In this document: positions 44,442 to 53,358 of the stretch, in pieces
Layout of the letters: the number at the start of each line of letters is the position of its first letter
Numbering within the stretch: position 1 is the first letter of the stretch
DNA from: CAYGVT01 sp964353355
GTDB lineage: Archaea; Thermoplasmatota; DTKX01; GCA-020343715
DNA length: 64,000 nucleotides
Reading direction: 5' to 3'
NCBI GenBank assembly: GCA_964353355.1
Contig: CAYGVT010000133.1
Location: forward strand, 113,498-177,497
Program-made: the position numbers and the translations under genes
Notes under the pieces: generated by a model
Databases searched by the model: none
Seen by the model: the letters and a program-made list of their open reading frames with translations, nothing else
What the model was told of the DNA's origin: nothing

Positions 44442-47196
44442 CCTCCTCTGGCTCGACGTCGGCCTCCTCGGGCTCGATCTTGAGCTCCTCGTACTCGGAG
44501 AACGAGAGGTAGTCCTTGTCGAGCTTGTCGAGGGCGTCGAAGTCGTACTCGGCGTCGTAACCGATGGTCTCGCGAATGATGTGGTCGAGGTCTATGGCCT
44601 TGCCCTGCACCGAGCGGCTGGGGTCTATGCCGTCCTCGCCGTAGACGAATTGGATGATGGTCCCGGCAGTGTTGCGGACGGTGCCGTCGTACATGATGCG
44701 GATGTCCTCGAGCGCATTGATGAGACGGCGTTGCATGTAGCCGGAGCGGCTCGTGCGCACGGCGGTGTCGACCAGGCCCTCGCGGCCGCCCATCGAGTGG
44801 AAGAAGTACTCGGTGGGGGTGAGGCCCGTCTTGTAGCAGCTCTTGACGAAGCCCTTGGCCTCGGCGCCGAGGTCGCCGACCTTGAAGTGGGGGAGGGTGC
44901 GACCGCGGTAGCCACGCTTGATGCGCTCGCCGCGGACGGCCTGCTGCCCGATGGAACCGGCCATCTGGGAGAGGTTGAGCATCGAGCCGCGAGCGCCGGA
45001 CCTGGCCATGATGACCGCGGAGTTCTCCAGCCCGAGGTAACGGCCTGCGGTCTGGCCCGCCTCGTCGCGCGCCCGGCCCAGCTCTCGCATGACCTCGACC
45101 TCGAGCGTCTCCTCGAGGCTGCGGCCGGGGAGCTGGCTGAGCGTGCCCTCTTGGTAGGCCTTGACGCGGTCCTGGACCGCCTCCCGTGCGCGCTGGAGCC
45201 TGTCGTCGATCTGGCGACGCGCCTCGGGAGGGATGTCCGCGTCGTCGATACCAGTGGAGAAGCCGCGTATCATGATGGCGCCGAGGGACAGGCGGGTTAT
45301 CTCGTCGATGAACCTCGCGCCGCGCTCGGGCCCGTACTTGCGCACGACGCGGTCGAGCAGCTTGCCCTTGAACGCGCCTATGGCCTTCTCGTCGATGGTC
45401 CCGGCGAGCAGCTTGCCCTTGCGGATGATGACGTAGCTGTCCTCGGGGTCCTTGCCGGTCTTGTCCACGTTCTCGTTCTGGCAGATGCTGGCCTTGAACT
45501 CGACGTAGAGGTCCGGGGGCAACGCGACGTTGACGATGGACTTGCCGTTCCACCACTCGGTGCCGTCCTCGTCGGTCCTGTCGGGGCTGGGGAGCTCGCC
45601 CCTGTAGTTGATCCAGGCGAGTATATCCATGACCTCGAGCTTGTTGAACATGCTCTCCTTGTGCGTCAGCAGGAAGGACCCGGAGATGTAGTCGTGGATG
45701 CCGCCGATGACGGGTCCGCCGAAGCGGGGCGACAGGATGTGCTCCTGCACCTTCATCAGTATCTCGGCCTCCGCGCGGGCCTCCTCGCTCTGGAGCCCGT
45801 GCAGGTTCATCTCGTCGCCGTCGAAGTCCGCGTTGTAGGGAGGGCAGACCGCCAGGTTGAACCTGAAGGTCTTGCCATCGATGACGCGGACCTCGTGCGC
45901 CATGATGGACATGCGGTGCAGCGAGGGCTGCCGGTTGAACAGCACCACGTCGCCGTCGATCAGGTGGCGCTCGATGATGTAATCGAGCTCGAGCGTCTCC
46001 GCGACGGTGTCGCAGTTCTTGTCGGTGAGCTTGATGCGCCGGCCGTCGGGGCGGATGATGTAGTTGCTGCCGGGGTACTTCTCGGGGCCCTGGAGCACGA
46101 GGGTCTTGCACCTCGCCATGTTGGCCTCGTTGACGTGGATGGGCACCGTGAGCTCCATCGCCACCTGGCGCGGCACGGCGACCTGGTTGAGGTGCATGAA
46201 CGGGTCGGGGCTGATGACCGTGCGCGCGCTGAAGTTGACGCGCTTGCCGGACAGGTTGGAGCGGAACCGCCCCTCCTTGCCCTTCAGCCGCTGCGCGAGC
46301 GTCTTGAGCGGCCGGCCCGAGCGGTGGCGCGCGGGCGGGATGCCGGACGTCTGGTTGTCGAAGTAGGTCGTCACGTGGTACTGCAGCAGCTCCCACAGGT
46401 CCTCTACGATGAGCTGCGGCGCGCCCGCATCGCGGTTCTCGCGCAGCCTCTGGTTGATCCGCAGCACGTCCACGAGCTTGTGCGTCAGGTCGTCCTCGGA
46501 CCTGTCGCCCGACTCCAGCGTGATGGACGGCCGGACCGTCACGGGCGGGACCGGCAGCGCCGTGAGCACCATCCACTCCGGCCGCATGGCCAGGCGGTCC
46601 AACCCGAGGGGCGCCAGGTGCTCGTCCGGGATGCGCTCCATCCGCTCGCGGACCTCCTTGGGGGTCAGCTTGTGGCCGTCCTCCCTGAAGGTGGTGGGCT
46701 TGTCGAGCGTGACCTTCTTCTGCTCCTCGCCGCAGTGGGGGCAGACCTTGACCTGGATGGCGTCCTTTATGGGCGCCTCCGCCATCTCCTCCAGGTCCGT
46801 CGAGGACGCCACGTAGTCCTCATATTCCTCGAGCTCCTCCTGGTAGCCCGAGATGCTGCTCTCGGAGAGGAGCAGCTTGCCGCAGGCGCGGCACGTGGAC
46901 TTGAGCAGCGTCTTGATGAGCTTGGTGTAGCCGACATGTATGACCGGCATGGCCAAGTCGATGTGGCCGAAATGCCCCGGGCACTCGTCGACCTTGTGGC
47001 CGCAGGTCTTGCACCGCAGCCCGGGCTCGATGACGCCCAGCCGTGGGTCCATGAGGCCCATCTCGATGGGGAACGAGTCCTCGTCGTAGGTGTCGGCCGT
47101 GATGATCTTTGTCGCGCTCATCTTGCGGATCTCCTGGGGGGACAGGAGGCCGAACTTTATCGCCATTATCCGCTTCCTGATACCGCTTGCACGCAT
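44434..47196 (-). CDS. rpoA1: DNA-directed RNA polymerase subunit A'
   Basis: A 920-residue large subunit. The N-terminal zinc site CKTCGHKVDECPGHFGH, a second CRACGK/CPHCGEE pair, and the catalytic Mg loop NADFDGDEMN are present. The residues after it read LHGLQ where many archaea have LHVPQ. ATG 47196 is preferred over in-frame GTG 47205 because that GTG lies inside the GGAGGTGG ribosome site, leaving about seven bases to the ATG. A 12-bp gap separates it from rpoB and it overlaps rpoA2, as expected for tight co-translation of the polymerase core. Confidence 0.97.
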   Translation of the reverse strand: MRASGIRKRIMAIKFGLLSPQEIRKMSATKIITADTYDEDSFPIEMGLMDPRLGVIEPGLRCKTCGHKVDECPGHFGHIDLAMPVIHVGYTKLIKTLLKSTCRACGKLLLSESSISGYQEELEEYEDYVASSTDLEEMAEAPIKDAIQVKVCPHCGEEQKKVTLDKPTTFREDGHKLTPKEVRERMERIPDEHLAPLGLDRLAMRPEWMVLTALPVPPVTVRPSITLESGDRSEDDLTHKLVDVLRINQRLRENRDAGAPQLIVEDLWELLQYHVTTYFDNQTSGIPPARHRSGRPLKTLAQRLKGKEGRFRSNLSGKRVNFSARTVISPDPFMHLNQVAVPRQVAMELTVPIHVNEANMARCKTLVLQGPEKYPGSNYIIRPDGRRIKLTDKNCDTVAETLELDYIIERHLIDGDVVLFNRQPSLHRMSIMAHEVRVIDGKTFRFNLAVCPPYNADFDGDEMNLHGLQSEEARAEAEILMKVQEHILSPRFGGPVIGGIHDYISGSFLLTHKESMFNKLEVMDILAWINYRGELPSPDRTDEDGTEWWNGKSIVNVALPPDLYVEFKASICQNENVDKTGKDPEDSYVIIRKGKLLAGTIDEKAIGAFKGKLLDRVVRKYGPERGARFIDEITRLSLGAIMIRGFSTGIDDADIPPEARRQIDDRLQRAREAVQDRVKAYQEGTLSQLPGRSLEETLEVEVMRELGRARDEAGQTAGRYLGLENSAVIMARSGARGSMLNLSQMAGSIGQQAVRGERIKRGYRGRTLPHFKVGDLGAEAKGFVKSCYKTGLTPTEYFFHSMGGREGLVDTAVRTSRSGYMQRRLINALEDIRIMYDGTVRNTAGTIIQFVYGEDGIDPSRSVQGKAIDLDHIIRETIGYDAEYDFDALDKLDKDYLSFSEYEELKIEPEEADVEPEEVE

Positions 47197-47208
47197 CTTG
47201 GCCACCTC

Positions 47209-50200
47209 CTACTTCATGTCCTCCAGCTGGAGCCGCATGACGACGCCGAGTGACATGAGCTCGTCCAGGAGCAGCTTGAACGCGTAGGACGTCTGGATGG
47301 GGTGGATGTTGCCGTTCTCGCCGCATACGGGGCACCGCAGCATGCCGCGGCGGTCTATCATCGCGATGTGCCCGCACTTGGGATTGCCGCAGACGTACTG
47401 GATGGTGCCGTCGGATTCGTCGAGCAGCTTGTCCTTGATGACCATGGCCGCCCCGTGGCCGATGAGGCAGTCGCGCTCCATCTCGCCGAACCTGAGGCCG
47501 CCCTGGCGGGCGCGGCCCTCGGTGGGCTGCCGGGTCAGTATCTGGACGGGGCCGCGCGACCGGACGTGCATCTTGCCGGACACCATGTGGTGCAGCTTCT
47601 GGTAGTAGATGACGCCGACGAATATCTCCGTCTGGATGATGCGACCGGTCTTCCCGTCGTACATGATCTCCTTGCCGTTGTCCTTGAAGCCGTTCGCGAT
47701 GAGGGCCTTGCGGATGACCGCCTCGGGCTCGCCCGAGAACACCGTGCCGTTGACGATACGGCCCTCCATCGAGCCGACCTTGCCCGCTATCATCTCCAGC
47801 ACGTGAGCGACGGTCATGCGCGACGGGATGGCGTGGGGGTTGATGATGATGTCAGGCACGATGCCGTCGGAGGTATAGGGCATCTCCTCCTGCGGGACCA
47901 AGAGGCCGATGACCCCCTTCTGCCCGTGCCGGGACGCGAACTTGTCGCCGATCTCTGGCGTGCGCAAGTCGCGCACGAACACCTTGACCATGCGCGAGCC
48001 GTTCTCGGACTCGGTGACCATGACGTTGTCGACCCAGCCGCGCTCGCCGGGGCGGACGATGACCGAGGTCTCGCGCCTCTTCTGGGGCGTGAGGAAGTCG
48101 GTCTGCTCCTCCAAGAAGCGCGGTGGGGACGTCTTGCCGACGAGCACGTCGCCGCCCTTCACGTAGACCTCGGGCGAGATCAAGCCGTCCTCGCTCAGGT
48201 TGTTGTAGGTCGTGTCCACACGGGCGCCCCTGATGTCGGGGGAGGGTATCTCGAAGTGGTCCTCCTGGCCGCCAGGGTATCGGCGCTCCTCGGCGCGGTA
48301 GGTGCGCATGAACGAGCTGCGGCCCAGGCCGCGCTCGACCGAGGAGAGGTTGAAGATGAGCGCATCCTCCATGTTGTACCCATGGTAGGACATGACGGCG
48401 ACGACGAAGTTCTGCCCGGCCGGGCGACGGTTGAACTGCAGCAGGTCCGTCGGACGCGTCTCGCACATCGGCCGCTCGGGGTAGTGCAGCAGGTGGCTCC
48501 TGGTGTCGGGCCGGATGCGGTGGTTGGAGAACGAGAGGCCCAGGGACTGCTTGGCCATGCCCGCGCCCATCGTGTTGCGCGGCGAGGAGTTGTGCTCTGA
48601 GTAGGGGACCAGCGAGGCGCACACGCCCAGGATGACCATCGGGTCTATCTCCATGTGGGTGTGGTCCTTGTTGAGGTCCTCCTTCAGGACAGCGATGTAG
48701 GCGTTCTCCTCCTCCTCCGCGTCGAGGTACTCGATGACGCCCTCGCGCATGAGGTCCTTGAACATGGTGCGGCCCTCGCGGAGGTCCACGAGGTTCTGGT
48801 CGGTGAGCAGCAGACGGCCGCCGCCGACGACGAGCAGCGGGCGGCGCAGCCGGCCCTCGTCGCAGTTGATGATGATCTCGTTCATCTGCTCGTCATAGCT
48901 CACGTTCACCTCGTGCGACAGCAGGCCCTGCCGGCGCCGCTGGCGTATCTCCGCGACGAGCTGGTTGGGTGAGCCGTGGAAGCCCACGAGGTCGCCGTTG
49001 AGGTAGATGCGCGTGTCGGCCTCTGACTGCCCGGTGACGTCCTTGACGCCCAGGTTCGAGAGCATCCACCGCACCTCGGTCTCGTCGTAGCCCTCGCTCA
49101 CGTCGATGGTGAGGGCGCAGTTCTTGACAAGGCCGCAGTTCTGGCCCTCGGGGGTCTCGTTGGGGCACAGGCGGCCCCACTGCGTCGTGTGCAGGTCGCG
49201 GGCCTCGAAGTGGGGCTGGCTGCGGGTGAGCGGGGACGTGACGCGGCGCAGGTGCGAGAGCGTGGACATGTAGCTCGTGCGGTCCAGGAGCTGCGACACG
49301 CCCACGCGGCCGCCGACCCAGTTGCCCGTCGCCAGCGCGTGGAACAGGCGCTGGGACAGGATGTCGGGGCGGATGGCCGAGGCGATCTTGATCTCCTTCT
49401 TGCGGGAGTAGCTGCGCTCGAGCTGGTACTTGAGGTCCTTGCACAGGTTCGTGAACGCGACGCGGAACAGGTCCTCCATGAGGTCGCCGGCGAGCTTCAG
49501 CCTCTTGTTGGCGTAGTGGTCCTTGTCGTCCTGTTCGCGGATGTTGAGCGCGAGCTCCAGCACGGTGCGGGCGATGCGCCCCAGGAAGATGGACTTCTTG
49601 AGCCGCGCCTCCGGGGTGTCCCCCAGGTGCGGCAGCAGGCTGCGGTCGAGGATGCTCTCGACCTTCTTGGTCCTGTACTCCTTGGCCTGGCCGGTCGCGA
49701 ACTTCTTCTCGAGGTAGTTGATGGCGTCCTCGGTCGTCTGGATGCCGTTCGGCGGGTAGAGCTTGGGGTCCAGCGCCTCCTCGAGGTTCGCGTAGAGGAT
49801 GTTGGCCATCTCGTCCTTGGAGACGATGGCGCGGTAGATGTCCGAATCGTTGGCCGTGCCAAGTGCCTTCATGAGCACGACCAGGGGGATCTGGCCGGCC
49901 GCGGCGGGCACCGAAACGACGAGGATGCCGTCCTTCTTCTTCTCCACGAGCGTGAGCGCGCGGTAACCCTCGCGCTGGGAGAACACCTTGGCGACCTCGA
50001 CGGCCTTGCCGTAGCGCTCCTGCCGCTCGACCATCACGCGGTTCGGGGCGAGGTCCTCGAGCGATATGAGCACGCGCTCGGTGCCGTTGATGACGAAGTA
50101 GCCGCCGGGGTCCAGCGGGTCCTCCTGCATCTCCATGAGGCGCCAGTTGTACTCGTCGCGGTCGAGCTCCATCTCGGAGCGGATGTTGCCGGAGTGGAGC

Positions 50201-50667
50201 GTGCACCGCTTGGACTTGACCATGATGGGCAGCTCGCCGATCATCACGCGCTCGGGCTCGCGGTCGATGCCGTTCTCGACGACGGTGAACTCGAGGTAGA
50301 TTGGGGCCTTGTAGGAGAGCGAGCGGAGGCGCGCCTCCATGGGGGTGATCTCGTGGGTCGAGCCGTTGGCCTCCTTTATGATGGGCAGCTCCACGTGGAT
50401 GGTCGGGCGGGCGTTGGGGTCAATCTCGCCCGTCGCGGGGTCGCGGCGGCGGCCCACGTGTATCTCGACGTTGTGCTCGCCCGTCTTGTCCAGGTCGAGC
50501 TTGATGATGCCCAGCAGCCCGGCCTCGTCGTCGATGCGCAGGTTGTCGACGATGCGCTGCATGCGGCTGTCGGGGTTGTCGTGCGTCGGCAGGAAGTCGT
50601 CGAACGAAGCGATGTGGTGGTTGACGACGGACTTCTCGCGAAGGAATGCGTTGACCAGCTCCTCCAT
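47209..50667 (-). CDS. rpoB: DNA-directed RNA polymerase subunit B (unsplit)
   Basis: A 1152-residue single B subunit. Methanogens and haloarchaea usually carry split B'' and B'; here both halves are one chain. Landmarks include GYFVINGTERVLISLEDLAPNR, GRLCPNETPEGQNCGLVKN, AVMSYHGYNMEDALIFN, GDKFASRHGQKGVIG and a C-terminal zinc site with CGNPKCGH and CPVCGE. It lies 12 bp after rpoH and ends in TAG just before the rpoA1 ribosome site. Confidence 0.97.
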   Translation of the reverse strand: MEELVNAFLREKSVVNHHIASFDDFLPTHDNPDSRMQRIVDNLRIDDEAGLLGIIKLDLDKTGEHNVEIHVGRRRDPATGEIDPNARPTIHVELPIIKEANGSTHEITPMEARLRSLSYKAPIYLEFTVVENGIDREPERVMIGELPIMVKSKRCTLHSGNIRSEMELDRDEYNWRLMEMQEDPLDPGGYFVINGTERVLISLEDLAPNRVMVERQERYGKAVEVAKVFSQREGYRALTLVEKKKDGILVVSVPAAAGQIPLVVLMKALGTANDSDIYRAIVSKDEMANILYANLEEALDPKLYPPNGIQTTEDAINYLEKKFATGQAKEYRTKKVESILDRSLLPHLGDTPEARLKKSIFLGRIARTVLELALNIREQDDKDHYANKRLKLAGDLMEDLFRVAFTNLCKDLKYQLERSYSRKKEIKIASAIRPDILSQRLFHALATGNWVGGRVGVSQLLDRTSYMSTLSHLRRVTSPLTRSQPHFEARDLHTTQWGRLCPNETPEGQNCGLVKNCALTIDVSEGYDETEVRWMLSNLGVKDVTGQSEADTRIYLNGDLVGFHGSPNQLVAEIRQRRRQGLLSHEVNVSYDEQMNEIIINCDEGRLRRPLLVVGGGRLLLTDQNLVDLREGRTMFKDLMREGVIEYLDAEEEENAYIAVLKEDLNKDHTHMEIDPMVILGVCASLVPYSEHNSSPRNTMGAGMAKQSLGLSFSNHRIRPDTRSHLLHYPERPMCETRPTDLLQFNRRPAGQNFVVAVMSYHGYNMEDALIFNLSSVERGLGRSSFMRTYRAEERRYPGGQEDHFEIPSPDIRGARVDTTYNNLSEDGLISPEVYVKGGDVLVGKTSPPRFLEEQTDFLTPQKRRETSVIVRPGERGWVDNVMVTESENGSRMVKVFVRDLRTPEIGDKFASRHGQKGVIGLLVPQEEMPYTSDGIVPDIIINPHAIPSRMTVAHVLEMIAGKVGSMEGRIVNGTVFSGEPEAVIRKALIANGFKDNGKEIMYDGKTGRIIQTEIFVGVIYYQKLHHMVSGKMHVRSRGPVQILTRQPTEGRARQGGLRFGEMERDCLIGHGAAMVIKDKLLDESDGTIQYVCGNPKCGHIAMIDRRGMLRCPVCGENGNIHPIQTSYAFKLLLDELMSLGVVMRLQLEDMK

Positions 50668-50679
50668 GTGCTTGCCCCC

Positions 50680-50931
50680 TCAGTCGATGACGAGCCTGTA
50701 GGCGTACGAGATGCCGGCGGTATCGGAGCGCCTGACGATTTTGATGATGCTGCCCCGTGGGATCTCCCCGACGCGCAGCTCCATGCTGCGCACGCACGCG
50801 TCGGAGCGGCGTATCTTCGGGAGCTCCTCGATGCTGATGGAGTACTTCCTCAGCACATTCTCGGTCTCCTGCTTCGAGAGCAGCCTGTGCTCGGGCACGA
50901 GCGCGTGGTTCAGAACCTCAAACCTCGACAT
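50680..50931 (-). CDS. rpoH: DNA-directed RNA polymerase subunit H
   Basis: An 83-residue protein equivalent to the C-terminal domain of eukaryotic Rpb5. NHALVPEHRLLSKQE at the N-terminus and the ending DTAGISYAYRLVID (family GxxxxYR motif) are clear. It is the first gene of the polymerase operon. GGAGGAGG lies seven bases before ATG 50931. The nearest good TATA on this strand is at 51172-51179, which would give an unusually long leader. Confidence 0.96.
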   Translation of the reverse strand: MSRFEVLNHALVPEHRLLSKQETENVLRKYSISIEELPKIRRSDACVRSMELRVGEIPRGSIIKIVRRSDTAGISYAYRLVID

Positions 50932-51210
50932 GGTCGGTCCTCCTCCTCCATAGCTACTGGCCCACCCTGGACATCTGCGGTCGTGGCACTGCGGGTCGGA
51001 ATCCAGAACGCGGTTTGGTCCGAGACTCCGCCCGTAGGGCTTCTCCTCGCATCTCGTTCGCCTGCGGCCGTGAGGACGAGGCGGGCCTGTGGGGACTTCC
51101 GGAGGCCGTCGGAGCGCGTCCGGCGGACCTCATTCGAACCCCAGGCCGTCTGGTCTCTTCGGCGCTTGAGCCTTAAAAGCCAGATGCTCTCTCTAGGGGG
51201 TGGTGCCCGT

Positions 51211-51250
51211 GGTTGAGACACTCGCCCCTACCTAGCTAAGCTACAGGCCC
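51211..51250 (-). other. tRNA-5'-half-like sequence
   Basis: The minus strand from 51250 reads GGGCCTG TAGCTTAGCTAGGTA then GGGGC, very close to the acceptor and D-arm of archaeal tRNA-Ile/Lys types, and continues to CTCAACC at 51211. A TATA-like box lies about 40 bp upstream. I find no anticodon stem, T-arm or CAGGCCC partner next to it, so this is not an intact tRNA. It could be a pseudo-tRNA, a split-tRNA half, or coincidence. Confidence 0.3.
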
Positions 51251-51378
51251 CTGCGACCTACGACCGCGCGCCCTAGATACAAGATACCCTATTTAAGCTT
51301 AACGGTCAGACTGGCCAAGCGACCAGCATTCGAGGGCCCCTGCGGCCCGGCGGCCGGGTGGCGGGGAGGCCAGGGAGA

Positions 51379-51391
51379 GGCATATGACCCC
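51379..51391 (+). repeat. GGCATATGACC intergenic element, copy 3
   Basis: GGCATATGACCCC identical to the minus-strand copy at 2462-2474, followed seven bases after GACC by CGCAT. It lies 20 bp upstream of the amidohydrolase start. Confidence 0.5.
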
Positions 51392-51410
51392 CCTCGCGCA
51401 TGGAGGGGCG

Positions 51411-52499
51411 ATGGCCGCACGCCTGACGCTAGCGGGCTGGGTGCTGCTCGACGGCGAGCTAGTCCAGGGCCACGTGGTGGTGGAAGGGGGCAAGGTCGTC
51501 GCGGCCCTCGAGGGCGCCCCTGCCGTGCCCCCGGACATGGAGGGCATCGTGCTGCCTGGCCTCGCGGACCACCACACGCACGCGGGCGATGCCGCGGTCC
51601 CGCCGCCCCCGCTTGGCATGGGCCCGAAGGAGGTCTTCACCCCGCCTTCTGGTTACAAGCACCGCATGCTCGCGGCCCTCCCCAGGGAAGGGCTCGTCGC
51701 GGGCATGACCGCCTACCTCGACCGCATGCGGGGCTTCGGTGGGGTCGAGCACGCGGACTTCCGCGAGGGCGGGGTGGCCGGAGTGGAAATGCTGGAGGAT
51801 GCCAGGTCTCGCGCGGTCCTCCCACCCGCTTCGATGGTATGGGGGCGCCCGACGGGGCAATCCTTCGACAGGCGCGAGCTGGACGCGCTGCTGCCCCGCG
51901 TGCACGGCCTGGGGCTCTCCGCGGCGCGGGACTGGGAATGGACGGCCCTCAAGGACACCGTCGCGCACGCCCGCGCGGCCGGCAGGCCCGTCGCACTGCA
52001 CTGCTCGGAGGTCGCCCACGAGGAGCTCTCCAGGGTCCTCGAGCTGGGCCCCGACCACCTCGTCCACATGGTCCATGCCACGGCCCAGGACCTTAGCGAC
52101 CTTGCCGCGGCGCGCGTGCCCGTGGCCGTTTGCCCGCGGTCGGTGGGCAGGTTCGGCCTCTCTCCCCCCGTCGTGGCCATGAGGCGCGCGGGCGTCGTCA
52201 TCCGGCTGGGCACCGACAACGCCATGCTCCAGGCCCCTGAGGTGCTGGCGGAGGTCGCCCACCTCATGCGCGGGAGGGACGTCGCGGCCGAGGTCACGGC
52301 CGTGGAGGCGCTCTCGTGGGCGCTGCCCGTGCCAGTCGCAAAAACCTCATATACTCATCACGACATTGGTGTGCGAATCGGAGCCCATGACCTCGCCTTG
52401 TTCCCATCCGCTGGGGACCATCCGATGGACCTCCTCAGCCAAGGTCGAACAGGCGAGGCCTGCCTGGTTATGGTCGGAGGAAGGATTTGGAGGCGATGA
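51411..52499 (+). CDS. Amidohydrolase-superfamily protein
   Basis: A 362-residue metal-dependent hydrolase. The small N-terminal beta domain leads into VLPGLADHHTHAG (HxH metal site). LHCSEVAHEE, LVHMVHAT and LGTDNAML supply the later His, His and Asp ligands in the order seen in deaminases of the adenosine/guanine deaminase-like group. The C-terminus returns to the beta domain (GAHDLALF, LVMVGGRIW). The substrate is unknown, perhaps a nucleobase or other cyclic amidine. ATG 51411 follows GGAGG by six bases and is preferred over ATG 51384. It lies one base from the CBS gene. Confidence 0.82.
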   Translation: MAARLTLAGWVLLDGELVQGHVVVEGGKVVAALEGAPAVPPDMEGIVLPGLADHHTHAGDAAVPPPPLGMGPKEVFTPPSGYKHRMLAALPREGLVAGMTAYLDRMRGFGGVEHADFREGGVAGVEMLEDARSRAVLPPASMVWGRPTGQSFDRRELDALLPRVHGLGLSAARDWEWTALKDTVAHARAAGRPVALHCSEVAHEELSRVLELGPDHLVHMVHATAQDLSDLAAARVPVAVCPRSVGRFGLSPPVVAMRRAGVVIRLGTDNAMLQAPEVLAEVAHLMRGRDVAAEVTAVEALSWALPVPVAKTSYTHHDIGVRIGAHDLALFPSAGDHPMDLLSQGRTGEACLVMVGGRIWRR

Positions 52500-52500
52500 G

Positions 52501-53358
52501 ATGGCAGTGACGCCGAAGGTGCGGGATTACATGTCGAAGGACCCGGTGTTCCTCTACGTCCCGGGGCACCGCAGGGAGGCCATGAAGGTCTTCGTGAAGC
52601 AGACCATCTCGGGGATCCCCGTCCTGCGGGAGGACGATGACAAGCTCGTGGGCATAATCACCCGCAAGGACGTGTTCGACAAGCCCAACGAGGAGCAGCT
52701 CGCGATGATAATGCACAAGGACCCGGTTTACTGCCGCGACGACGACAGCCTTCCCAAGGCCGCCAAGCTCTTGCTCGAGAACAAGGTCCACCGCCTCCCC
52801 GTGCTCGACGCCAACGAGAAGCTCGTCGGCATCATCTCGCCGCTGGACATGCTCGCGCACATCGCTGACATGGAGCTCGACGAGACCGTCGAGCGGTTCA
52901 TGCAGAGGGCCGTCGTGCCCCTGCACCGCCTGATGCCGGCCAACGTCGCGCTCGAGATAATGGAGCTCACGCAGGCCAAGGCCCTGCCCGTCCTCGACGA
53001 CTCGGCCAAGGTCTCGGGCATCATCACCGACCGCGACATCTACGCGAGGGTCAGCATCAACCAGAAGGTCGTGGAGAGCGAGCTCGGCCCCAAGTCGGAG
53101 GACGACAACTGGAGCTGGGAGAGCCTGCGCAACATAATGAAGCTCTACTACGACATCGGCAAGGTCCAGATTCCCAAGACACCCATCGAGAAGATCATGG
53201 TGAAGGAGCCCAAGACGGTCCAGGTGAAGACCTCCATCTCCCGCGCTGCGCGCGTGATGAACCGGGGCCGCTTCAACCAGCTGCCCGTGACCGACGGCAA
53301 CGGGCGGCTCAAGGGCATGGTCTACGACATGGACCTCCTCAGGGTCCTCGTGAAGTGA
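52501..53358 (+). CDS. Four-CBS-domain protein
   Basis: A 285-residue protein made of four CBS motifs in tandem: YMSKDPVFLYVPGH, MHKDPVYCRDDDS, FMQRAVVPLHRLMP and IMVKEPKTVQVKT open the four units. Each ends in a GIIT/GIIS/GMVYD-type strand. Two Bateman modules of this kind bind adenine nucleotides or SAM and sense energy or nucleotide state. There is no attached enzymatic domain, so it probably acts on a partner. GGAGG lies seven bases before ATG 52501. The gene follows the amidohydrolase by one base and overlaps glyS. Confidence 0.9.
   Translation: MAVTPKVRDYMSKDPVFLYVPGHRREAMKVFVKQTISGIPVLREDDDKLVGIITRKDVFDKPNEEQLAMIMHKDPVYCRDDDSLPKAAKLLLENKVHRLPVLDANEKLVGIISPLDMLAHIADMELDETVERFMQRAVVPLHRLMPANVALEIMELTQAKALPVLDDSAKVSGIITDRDIYARVSINQKVVESELGPKSEDDNWSWESLRNIMKLYYDIGKVQIPKTPIEKIMVKEPKTVQVKTSISRAARVMNRGRFNQLPVTDGNGRLKGMVYDMDLLRVLVK

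Larger units (their letters stand above)
50932..51410. other. Intergenic region upstream of rpoH
   Basis: A 479-bp region holding the polymerase operon leader, TATA-like CTTAAAAG at 51172-51179 (leftward, predicted transcript start near 51149), a tRNA-5'-half-like sequence at 51211-51250, an AT-rich TATA-like stretch at 51289-51298 that could serve either direction, and a GGCATATGACC element at 51379. Open frames here have shadow-like composition and I call no protein. Confidence 0.5.

Noticed and set aside
44368..47253. A 961-codon open frame antisense to rpoA1, and similar long plus-strand frames opposite other minus-strand genes (for example 23496-26531 and 47302-48600)
   Set aside because: They mirror highly conserved or clearly coding genes, have repetitive Val/Asp/Arg/Leu-rich composition typical of GC-rich shadows, and lack recognisable domains.
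51126..51142. A T-loop-like GGTTCGAAT on the minus strand near the tRNA-like sequence
   Set aside because: The flanking bases do not pair to form a T-stem and the distance from the D-arm-like part does not suit one tRNA.
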